This document shows positions 1 to 19,800 of a DNA stretch of 64,000 bases, in pieces. Position 1 is the stretch's first letter; each line of letters begins with the position of its first letter. Origin of the DNA: Ampullaceana balthica (lineage: Eukaryota; Mollusca; Gastropoda; Lymnaeidae); contig CALYLW010001006.1 of the NCBI GenBank assembly GCA_944989445.1, forward strand, positions 45,124-109,123, given 5' to 3'. Below the pieces are notes generated by a model that saw only the letters and a list, made by a program, of their open reading frames with translations, was not told the origin of the DNA and searched no databases. Made by a program: the position numbers and the translations under genes.

Positions 1-8908
<8,908 letters not shown>

Positions 8909-8961
8909 ATCATATTATCATTATTATATTATTATTATTATTATCTATTATTATTATATTA

Positions 8962-8997
<36 letters not shown>

Positions 8998-11085
8998 TAT
9001 TATTATACTATTATTATTACTATTACTATTACTATTACTATTACTATTACTATTACTATTATTATTACTATTATTACATTATTATTACTATTAATATTAA
9101 TATTACTATTACTATTACATTACTATTACTATTACTATTACTCATTACATTACTATTACTATTACCATTACCATTACCATTACCATTACCATTACCATTA
9201 CCATTACCATTACCATTACCATTACCATTACCATTACTCATTACCATTACCATTACCATTACCATTACCATTACCATTACCATTACCATTACCATTACCA
9301 TTACCATTACCATTACCATTACCATTACCATTACCATTACCATTACCATTACCATTACCATTACCATTACCATTACCATTACCATTACCATTACCATTAC
9401 CATTACCATTACCATTACCATTACCATTACCATTACCATTACCATTACCATTACCATTACCATTACCATTACCATTACCATTACCATTACCATTACCATT
9501 ACCATTACCATTACCATTACCATTACCATTACCATTACCATTACCATTACCATTACCATTACCATTACCATTACATTACCATTACCATTACCATTACCAT
9601 TACCATTACCATTACCATTACCATTACCATTACCATTACCATTACCATTACCATTACCATTACCATTACCATTACCATTACATTACCATTACCATTACCA
9701 TTACCATTACATTACCATTACCATTACCATTACCATTACCATTACCATTACCATTACCATTACCATTACCATTACCATTACCATTACCATTACCATTACC
9801 ATTACCATTACCATTACCATTACCATTACCATTACCATTACCATTACCATTACCATTACCATTACCATTACCATTACCATTACCATTACCATTTCTATTA
9901 CCATTACTATTACCATTACTAATTCTATTACCATTACTATTACTATTACTATTACTATTACTATTACTATTACTATTACTATTACTATTACTATTACTAT
10001 TACTATTACTATTACTATTACTATTACTATTACTATTACTATTACTATTACTATTACTATTACTATTACTATTACTATTACTATTACTATTTATTACTAT
10101 TGCTATTGCTATTGCTATTGCTATTGCTATTGCTTTTGCTATTGCTATTGCTATTGCTATTGCTATTGCTATTGCTATTGCTATTGCTATTGCTATTGCT
10201 ATTGCTATTGCTATTGCTATTGCCATTGCCATTGCCATTGCCATTGCCATTGCCATTGCCATTGCCATTGCCATTGCCATTGCCATTGCCATTGCCATTG
10301 CCATTGCCATTGCCATTGCCATTGCCATTGCCATTGCCATTGCCATTGCCATTGCCATTGCCATTGCCATTGCCATTGCCATTGCCATTGCCATTGCCAT
10401 TGCCATTGCCATTGCCATTGCCATTGCCATTGCCATTGCCATTGCCATTGCCATTGCCATTGCCATTGCCATTGCCATTGCCATTGCCATTGCCATTGCC
10501 ATTGCCATTGCCATTGCCATTGCCATTGCCATTGCCATTGCCATTGCCATTGCCATTGCCATTGCCATTGCCATTGCCATTGCCATTGCCATTGCCATTG
10601 CCATTGCCATTGCCATTGCCATTGCCATTGCCATTGCCATTGCCATTGCCATTGCCATTGCCATTGCCATTGCCATTGCCATTGCCATTGCCATTGCCAT
10701 TGCCATTGCCATTGCCATTGCCATTGCCATTGCCATTGCCATTGCCATTGCCATTGCCATTGCCATTGCCATTGCCATTGCCATTGCCATTGCCATTGCC
10801 ATTGCATTGCCATTGCCATTGCCATTGCCATTGCCATTGCCATTGCCATTGCCATTGCCATTGCCATTGCCATTGCCATTGCCATTGCCATTACCATTAC
10901 CATTACCATTACCATTACCATTACCATTACCATTACCATTACCATTACCATTACCATTACCATTACCATTACCATTACCATTACCATTACCATTACCATT
11001 ACCATTACCATTACCATTACTATTACTATTACTATTACTATTACTATTACTATTACTATTACTATTACTATTATTATTATTATTA
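8909..11085. repeat. Graded hexanucleotide microsatellite complex
   Basis: Consecutive blocks follow the CAT array: ATT-rich DNA with ACTATT (8909-9148), ACCATT (about 9149-9895), ACTATT (about 9896-10101), GCTATT (10102-10221), GCCATT (10222-10890), ACCATT (10891-11019), ACTATT (11020-11070), then ATT to 11085. Neighbouring blocks differ by a single transition in the hexamer. Long apparent proteins of alternating Leu-Pro, Asn-Gly, Ala-Met or Gln-Trp in this stretch are translations of the repeat and are not genes. Confidence 0.97.
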
Positions 11086-12001
11086 TGAATTCGTTTATAT
11101 TCAAAGAATGAAAATGAAATAATAAATAAAGAAACACGATCCAATTGTTTCAATGTACCAATTTTAATAGAAATGTTACATATTTTGTTCGTACATTTCC
11201 CGAAACGATAAAACAATAATTTTTATGGCTATTTTTGAAAATGAAATTACATGACAGGTTATTTCCCCAGGCCCAGGTTATTTGTCAGTTAAGAACAGTA
11301 GCAATACGTAGTTAGGTTAAATCTTGATGTGCATCTTATATAATATAAGTATTTAGTATTTATGATACTGTACAATAATTGGTTTAATTTTGTGTTTCCA
11401 AACCAAGTTTAAATTAATATAAAATGAAATGTTTGGAGCGCTTTTAAATAAAACGAATAGTTTTCATGTTTGATTATTTCTAGGAATGTCAGCTTCTAGT
11501 ATTTTGTAATTGAATGATATTCTGTTTGAATGGCGGTTTTAAGCTGGAGAGCATCTTATATCTTGACCAGGGCCAATGATACAAGGTTTCCTTAAATAAC
11601 CTCAACCTAAGTTCCCTCGGACGTACCAGGCAAACTGCAATTATATCAAATTATATCACTTCAACCCACCAAGTCCCACCGGACGCGGACAAGCCACTCA
11701 CCATGACCCACTTTAACCCATCCCTCCCCACCCGTTACGACTGGCGGTGACACCTTTGACATTGGTCCACATTACCACCAGTTCACCACCCCTGAACACT
11801 GGTCAACAAGTCTTTTATGGCACAAGCTACGTAAAACAAACCCATGCCAATACGTCACTCACCCTTAGCTGTATGTTCAAAGAATCAATGACTACTGTCG
11901 GGATATTGTTGACTAGAACGTGGACAAAAGAACTCATAGTGGCTTTAACGTTTACCATTTAAACGAGATGAACAATGGCAAGCCAAAGGCTGTACTTTAG
12001 A
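11086..12001. other. Unassigned AT-rich sequence
   Basis: Single-copy-looking DNA between the microsatellite complex and the first hAT element. A 71-codon plus-strand frame at 11747-11962 has no recognisable domain and no flanking splice signals that I could connect to anything. I see no gene here. Confidence 0.6.
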
Positions 12002-12776
12002 CTCTATATCAGGGGTCGGGAAAACTTTGTGTCTGAGAGAGCCATAAACGCCACATATTTTGAAAAGTAATTCTATGAGAGCCATACAATATATTTAAGA
12101 CTAAAAATTCAAGAAAATGACGTCACGCGATTTTGACCGATTTTTCACCCCCCTCCCCCTCGTCACACTTCGTCCCAAAAACTCAGATCCCCCCTCCAAC
12201 ATGACGTCAAAAAGCTTTGTCCGACCCCCCATAAAAGTCGTATTTTAAAAAAAAATTAGCATGTTTCAAATATAATAACTTTTTGGTCATTTAGTATGTA
12301 TTTAGTGTAAGGCTGAACTTTAATATCGTAACACGCCTGAAGCCATTTAAAACGCATCAAATAAATTGTAAGATATCAAATATTAAACTTTTATGTAGAG
12401 TTGCACGTTTAATGTGACGTCACATTTCTTAAACACACCCTCCCCTTCGTCACAAATGTGTGGTCGCCTCCCTCCCCCCCCCTTTAGGAACGGGACTTCA
12501 CTTATAGACGACCCCTATTTTCAACACTAAAAGTACAATGGTGATGCATGGCTTTGCTGATAGCTCTGTGGTCTGGTTGATAAGTGGTGAGGTTAAGGTT
12601 CATGCACGCATGGAGACGTTTTATTACTATTAGTTTTTAATGAAATTAATATGTAGATCAAAGGAGTGTGAAGAAACTTTTTTAAAAAATCGAACATTTG
12701 TCTGCGAGCCAGATTCATCCATCAAAAGAGCCACATCTGGCTCGCGAGCCATGGTTTCCCGACCCCTGCTCTATAT
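12002..12776. mobile_element. Non-autonomous hAT element (759 bp) with 8-bp target duplication
   Basis: The element spans 12010-12768. It begins CAGGGGTCGGGAAA and ends TTTCCCGACCCCTG, an exact 14-bp terminal inverted repeat. It is flanked by perfect 8-bp direct repeats CTCTATAT at 12002-12009 and 12769-12776, the duplication length typical of hAT transposition. The outer 80-130 bp on each side match, in reverse orientation, the ends of the larger hAT element at 35014-37790, so it is probably mobilised by that family. The interior (about 12120-12630) is unrelated to the transposase. It contains C-rich runs and TGACGTCA motifs and may include an older nested insertion. No coding capacity is seen. 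Confidence 0.9.
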
Positions 12777-12912
12777 CATGTGCTATGGCAAGTCAAAGGC
12801 CGTACTCCAGGCTCTATATCATGGTGAGGCAACGTACAGCTAGGCCAAAACAAAATTGACCAACCGGTAAGTGGTGGAACAGGTTCGAGGGAGCGTAGAC
12901 ACAATACATTTG

Positions 12913-13054
12913 AACTGTCCGAACCTGCAACTGTCCGAACCTGCAACTGTCCGAACCTGCAACTGTCCGAACCTGCAACTGTCCGAACCTGCAACTGTCC
13001 GAACCTGCAACTGTCCGAACCTGCAACTGTCCGAACATGCAACTGACCGAACCT
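12913..13054. repeat. 16-bp minisatellite
   Basis: About nine tandem copies of CTGTCCGAACCTGCAA with a few substitutions in the last units. Overlapping short open frames on both strands come from the repeat and show no sign of coding. Confidence 0.95.
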
Positions 13055-13190
13055 TCTTTAGATAATCCCAATTAGCCTGATCAAGTCGTCGTATTATAAT
13101 ACCTGCCCTATCCTCTCACAAGATAAAGACACAACAGGAATGGTCTAAAACCCCCCCCCCAGCCCCACAACAAGTCCAGACACACCAAAT

Positions 13191-13196
13191 TTTATT
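13191..13196 (-). terminator. Candidate polyadenylation signal of the C1q gene
   Basis: AATAAA on the minus strand, about 420 bp downstream of the C1q stop codon at 13615-13617. It is the first canonical hexamer I noticed on that strand after the stop. If it is used, the 148-bp hAT miniature element would lie in the 3' UTR. The assignment rests on the hexamer and distance only. Confidence 0.35.
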
Positions 13197-13309
13197 AAAA
13201 CTAAAAGAAAAGATTGGAAAACTTTCGTAATTCATCTGTTCAAGGTCATGTCATGAAAATTGCGTTATTTACGTCAACCTCCGCTATAAATATCTACGAC
13301 AACAAAATA

Positions 13310-13473
13310 GTAAATATTAGGGCTGTACCGGATTCAAATTTTTGAAATCCAGCTTGAGCCGGATTTGTCCGGATTTATGAAGTGAAATCCTGACGGAACC
13401 GGATTTGTAAAAATGGCCGGATTCCGGATTTGCCAGAGCCGAAACTGAAATCCGGTACACCCCTAGTAAATAT
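13310..13473. mobile_element. 148-bp hAT-type MITE with 8-bp target duplication
   Basis: The element spans 13318-13465. It starts TAGGGCTGTACCGGAT and ends ATCCGGTACACCCCTA, giving a 16-bp terminal inverted repeat with one mismatch. Perfect 8-bp direct repeats GTAAATAT flank it at 13310-13317 and 13466-13473. The interior is built from repeated CCGGATTT-like motifs that can fold into a hairpin, and it has no coding capacity. It lies just downstream of the C1q stop codon. Confidence 0.88.
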
Positions 13474-13614
13474 CACTAAACAGCAACCCTATAAAAAGAT
13501 AATTGTGTGAGGAACCTTCGATGTCCGCTAGACACTCAATAAAAAATGTTTGATGTGAATCCAATAATGGTAATGACCACCGCCCACCCTCCCACCAACA
13601 ATTTTCTGTTTCTG

Positions 13615-13812
13615 TTAGTCTATCAAAAATCCTGAAAAAGTTAGCGTGACTTCAGTTTCTTCTTGGACTTGGTTGGCCGTCACGTCTGTCCACACCTGCT
13701 GACCCATCTTCAGTGACGTCAAGAGGTCCAGTTGACCTACTTCTTCATCGTTGGAGTCCGAAAGGACTTGATGGTCCACCACCAGGAAGGCCTTCAGGTC
13801 CGCCTCGGGTTT
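13615..13812 (-). CDS. C1q gene coding exon 4 (second half of C1q domain, stop)
   Basis: The acceptor is ACACTTTCAG|AAACCC in phase 0, and the stop TAA is at 13615-13617. It encodes residues 200-264. The motif LKMGQQVWTDV corresponds to the LxxGDxVW strand of C1q domains, and TFSGFLID matches the usual C-terminal strand. Confidence 0.83.
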   Translation of the reverse strand, partial: KPEADLKAFLVVDHQVLSDSNDEEVGQLDLLTSLKMGQQVWTDVTANQVQEETEVTLTFSGFLID

Positions 13813-16800
13813 CTGAAAGTGTGACATCACATAATTACTAGGATGTCAGGCTAACACGACATGTGAGGCTAACACGACATGTGAGGCTAACGCGACATGT
13901 GAGTCAAAAAATGACATGTTAGGCTAACGCGACATGTGATACTAACACGACATGTGAGGCTAACACGACATGAGAGGCTAACGCGACATGTTAGGCGAAC
14001 GCGACATGTGAGGCTAACACGACATGTGAGGCTAACACGACATTTGAGGTTAACACGACATGTGAGGCTAACACGACATGTGAGACTAACACGACATGTG
14101 AGGCTAACACGACATGTGATACGAACACGACATGTGAGGCTAACACGACATGTGAGGCTAACACGACATGTGAGGCTAACCCGTCATGTGATACGAACAC
14201 GACATGTGAGGCTAACACGACATGTGATACGAACACGACATGTGAGGCTAAAAACGACATGTTAGGCTAACGCGACTTATGAGGCTAACACGACATGTGA
14301 GGCTAACACGACATGTGAGGCTAACGCGACATGTGAGTAAAAACATGACATGTCAGGCTAACGCGACATGTGATACTAACACGACATGTGAGGCTAACAC
14401 GACATGTGAGGCTAACGCGACATGTTAGGCGAACGCGACATGTGAGGCTAACACGACATGTGAGGCTAACACGACATTTGAGGTTAACACGACATGTGAG
14501 GCTAACACGACATGTGAGACTAACACGACATGTGAGGCTAACACGACATGAGAGGCTAACGCGACATGTTAGGCGAACGCGACTTGTGAGGCTAACACGA
14601 CATTTGAGGTTAACACGACATGTGAGGCTAACACGACATGTGAGGCTAACACGACATGTGAGACTAACACGACATGTGAGGCTAACGCGACATGTTAGGC
14701 GAACGCGACATGTGAGGCTAACACGACATGTGAGGCTAACGCGCATGTTAGGCGAACGCGACATGTGAGGCTAACACGACATGTGAGGCTAACACGACAT
14801 GTGAGGCTAACACGACATGTGAGGCTAACACGACATGTGAGGTTAACACGACATGTGAGGCTAACACGACATGTGAGGCTAACACGACATGTGAGGCTAA
14901 CACGACATGTTAGGCGAACACGACATGTGAGGCTAACACGACATGTGAGGCTAACACGACATGTGAGGCTAACAGACATGTGATACGAACACGACTTGTG
15001 AGGCTAACACGACATGTGAGGCTAACACGACATGTGAGGCTAACACGACATGTGATACACGACTGTGACGAACACGACATGTGAGGCAAAAACGACTTGT
15101 GAGGCTAACACTAAGTTTTTGGCAAATACGAAAACAAGATGTTTTTGTAAACCTTTACCATGTTGTAATTAAACTACGTCCGGCAAACCAAACTTTATAT
15201 TACTCTAAATAAAGTTACTACTAAACAAACTTTACATTACTCTAATAAAGGTACCACTAAACAAACTTTACATTACTCTAATAAAGGTACCACTAAACAA
15301 ACTTTACATTACTCTAATAAAGGTACTACTAAAATATGTAGTGCCTGACATTCTCGTAATAACTTGTGACCACCACAACATAATACCGACATGTTTGATG
15401 ACCACACCATCACGTGTGGTAATATGATAAACTCGATACATCAGACAAATGTACCATATGAAAGTAATCTTAAAGGCAAAATAAAAAAATATAATCTACA
15501 TATATAATTCACCAAATCAAGGGAGAGTAATATGCAAATAATCATGACGAATGACCCTCGCTGGGGTCGACCAATCAATTTATGGTTGGACAAGGGGTGT
15601 ATTCGAGACAAACAATGTTTTCTTGAGTTCACTTTCGTTGTTCCTTCACAGCATAGCATGCATTTCGTAGTGTAGCACGTCCTCATACCTCTGCTCGAGT
15701 TTACAATCCCGGTCAACATCTGTCTATATACCTGCTCTTTAGCGGTCCGTCCGATCATGGCCATTACGAAGTTCTATTGCCTCTCACACGTCATGACTTT
15801 CTGGTGCCATCTATTGACAACGTCGTTATGTCTACACAAATTTCACAGCCACCTTATCACACTCATGTGACGTCACCTTATCACACTCATGTGACGTCAC
15901 CTTATCACACTGATGTGACGTCACCTTATCACACTGATGTGACGTCACCTTGCCATTATCCTGATAAACATGTACAACCGCATTTCAAAACACACTACAA
16001 AGAACGAAGAATTCCGAAGAAGAATTTCAATCCACCATTTCTACCGTTCTACCCCCCCCCCTTTTTATTACACTATCTATGAGCAGATCTGCGGCGTATG
16101 CTACGCCGCGGGTCGTATCTAGTAATAATAATTTGTGCCAAACTTTCCACCCCAAAAATGTATAAATGAAAACAACAGCTTTTTAAAAGTATTTTTTTTT
16201 ACCATTTTGTAGGCCAAAGAGAAGTGATATACGCCCTCGTAGGGCGCCTGGTAGACGCCGTTGTGTTGATCAAAACCGATGCCAGTCCCAGTGTTTACAG
16301 TGGCGTTGTAGTCCTTGACGTGCTGTCTCGTGATGTTGGTAGGTATGGGGTTAACTCGCTGAGCGTAGAAGGCAGAGGATCTCTTCAACGAGGCTGGGGT
16401 GAGGGAAGAAAGTATTAGAGTGAGTTCTAGGATAATTCTTTTTAATAGGAACACTTTCAACAGCAACATTTTTTAATGGTATAATTTGTAAAATCTCAAT
16501 TTAAAATATAAAATAAAATGTAGGTTTGTAAAATGCCTTCATAAGTACCAATAACTTAACAATGTGTTTAAGTTAAATTTACATTATATATCATACTAGT
16601 AGACCCGTCGTGCGTTGCAACGATCAAAGTAAAAAGGAATAAATTTAAAGAAACCAATGAGTGGTATGTTTAAAAATAATTCTGAAGAAATCTTCGTGGA
16701 GTGTGAAAAAAAAATCCAAGTTTCATAGCAAACGGATAAATAAATTAATAATTAAATAGCGTACAAAAGAAGAAACGATATTAAGGGCCCCGGCCCCAAA

Positions 16801-19800
16801 ATGAGTGATATTATAGTTTTTTTTTATTGCCATTGTACTTATTTCTTAAACGTTTAAGATTTTATTCACTATTCAGTCATTAACAATCTTGACAAATAAT
16901 GACACATGTATCCATTATTATACAAATTGACATTAACAGGTGTTTTGAACTTTATATCTTGCCCAGAATGGGCCCTGGGGCCCTTAATGTTGTTTTTATC
17001 TATTGTACTCAATATATATTCCTCAATATCGTGTAAAATTGAATAGGGAATACAATGATTAAAGTTCAGTAAAAAGACTTTTTCGAAGGAATGGAAATTA
17101 AGAGTTCAGTGCCCTATAGTAATATAGGCTCTTAAGTTTTTATATTCTAAGTTTTGTCAAAATCCAGTTTTTTTCTCAATATCTAACTCTTAAACTACTT
17201 TTTATATACCTACAATCGGGGGAAAATAGCATTAATTTAAAGGGGCCCTGGCCCATTCGGTGCAAGAGGTCAATTTCAAAAACATGTTCATTTTAGTTCA
17301 TTTTTATTGTGGCTATATTTCTCAAGCTCTTTAAAAAGTAAATAGGAAAAATATCTTAAACATATACGAAAAAAGATATGTGGGGCCCCGGCCACGAAGA
17401 TATTGGCATTAGAAGTGCAGTGTCTATAGTATTTTAATAAAGGCTACGAAGTTTATGTGTGCAAAGTTTGGTGAAGATCTATTCATTTACTAAGTAGCTA
17501 ACGTAGAAACTATTTTTTATATAGCTCACATAAGATAAAAACGACATTAAGGGTCCCAGGGCCCATTCTGGGCAAGATATAAAGTTCAAAACATCTGTTC
17601 ATTTCAATTAGTATAATAATTGATACATGTGTCATAATTTGTCAAGATTGTTAATGACTGAATGGTGAATAAAATCTTAAACGCTTAAAAAATGTGAATT
17701 TTTGGGCCCCCAGCCCCAAAGGAATGAATATTAGCAGTTTAGTGCCCTATAGTATTTTAATATTGGCTATCAAGTTGTCATATACACATTTTGGTTAAGA
17801 TCCAATAATTTACACAGTAGCTAAAGATTAAACTAATTTTTATATAGCTCGTATAAGCAAAACATGACGATATGGGCCCCCGGTGCCCCATGAGTGTTAA
17901 ATTTTGAAAAAAGTGATAGTTACCATCCCGGGAGCATACTCAACAGTCTTGCATTAGGTGATGGTTATTACAATTTTTATTGCCAAGTTAAATTTCAGAT
18001 TCAACTATTTAGTTAAAATCTTATGAGAAACAGAGATATGCCATTTTACCGCGTGAGCTGTTTTCACTTAATGCAGTGCCTTTTAACATAAACTTACTAT
18101 TCAAAAGATATGACTTATTAAATAATGATTCTTTCCGACCATAATAACTAAATTTACAATTTCATTCCCACTTGTACAAAATTAACATAACTTATATGTT
18201 TTCCGAAAGAGCTCTACCACCCTCGTCACTCAAAAATTTAATATATAATTACGAAACTGCATCGTATCACAATTGTAAGTTATATAATATTTGTAACCAC
18301 GTCTATGAGATAAAGAACATGTGGCACTATCCCTTTAAAAGGCAAAAGCTAATTGACTCATAGCGCAAATAAACAAAATTATAAATGTACTTCCTAAAAT
18401 ACTATTTTAAAAAAAAACGGTCGTATTAAAATGATATAAAAAATGTGCACACCATATTTAGACATATAGATAGCTGGCCACATAAAATAAAGTCTTGTTA
18501 TAAAGCAAATGTACTGGACCAAAATAACTCTTCATTTTGACGTATTCATAATCGTCTAAACAGGGAAATAATATTTAACATTTTTATGTCTCTATATTTT
18601 ACGATTTATATTTACAATGCAATGTGTATAATTTCAAAAAGGAATCTTTTTTTTTGTTCCCTATTTCGGATAAGGCATCATATTTTGTAAATTATATTCA
18701 ATGCACACCAGATTTTATATCTGAAAAATAAAATACATTAAAAAAAAGATTCAACCGTCTGTTAATAAGCGCATCTTAAAAATGATTAAAAGGCAATTTT
18801 AGAAATGGCCTATGCTATTTTGAATACAAAGGAATGAACATAAAAACATATTCAATTCGCAATTCATATTAATTAAGCGTTTTCAGGATCACTTCATTAA
18901 ATTTAGTCAACTTTTGTTAATACGTTGGGAAGCGAAAGTTTATAATGTATAATGTATATAAAGCTTAAGTAAACAGTTTTAAAGTGTACGTTTATTTGAC
19001 ATAGGCCATCACTTTCAACATAAAATAAACTCGCTACATCTATGGTTTTTAATTGAATGTCGAGTTATGAATTAAATTTTTAAAAATCCAAATTTTATTC
19101 AGCATGTAAAATATTAATACAATGCATCGTGAAAATAATTGAAATAAAATAATTTAAACGCATATGTAATATATAAAGCTCAGTTGATATTTTTATGTTT
19201 GTTTGTTTGTATCCATTAAAAAAGGGCCACTGCTTTGTTGACATTTTTCCAAAAGATCTCTGCCACTGTCGTCACTAAAAAAGCTCTTATATATTTACGA
19301 CACTGCAATGTAACACAATTGTAATTAATACAATATTTGCAACAGCGTCTATGAGATAAAGATAATAAAGATAAATAAAAAAAATTAGGCTATTTTCCTA
19401 ATTTTTAAAAAAACAAACAAACTAAACAAATGAACTTTATGTTAAAAATGCATGTGAAACCATCACAATAATCGATATTAAAAATGGCCTATGTTAATCC
19501 ATCATCAAAGGAATGAACATAACATATTCAATTCGCAACACAAAATAATTAAGCGTTTTCAGGATCACTTTATTTAGTGTAATCTACTTATGTTAATACG
19601 TCCGGTAGCCTAAGTTTAAATAGTATAAGTGTATAGGTTATGTAAAAGACAACAGCTTATGTAAAAGACAAACAAAATATAAATGTTATATTAATAGAAC
19701 ACAGCTAAATTTAAGATGCGTACACGAAAATGTGCGCACAGTAATCAGCGATAAAAGATTTTAAAACGTGCACCGCTAAAAATAAAGCCTTGAAAAAAAT

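Noticed and set aside
9074..11216. Frames of alternating Val-Met, Asn-Gly, Ala-Met, Leu-Pro and Gln-Trp
   Set aside because: Hexanucleotide repeats keep all frames open; opposing frames are equally long, so length is no evidence of coding.
12558..12610. tRNA-like A/B box sequence (TAGCTCTGTGGTC, GGTTCATGC) inside the 12-kb hAT element, suggesting a SINE head
   Set aside because: Spacing and matches are poor, and no SINE tail or target duplication is seen.
13936..14983. Arg/His/Leu-rich frames, superficially like antimicrobial repeat peptides
   Set aside because: They arise from the 18-bp intronic array, are open on both strands, and have no signal peptide or splice context.
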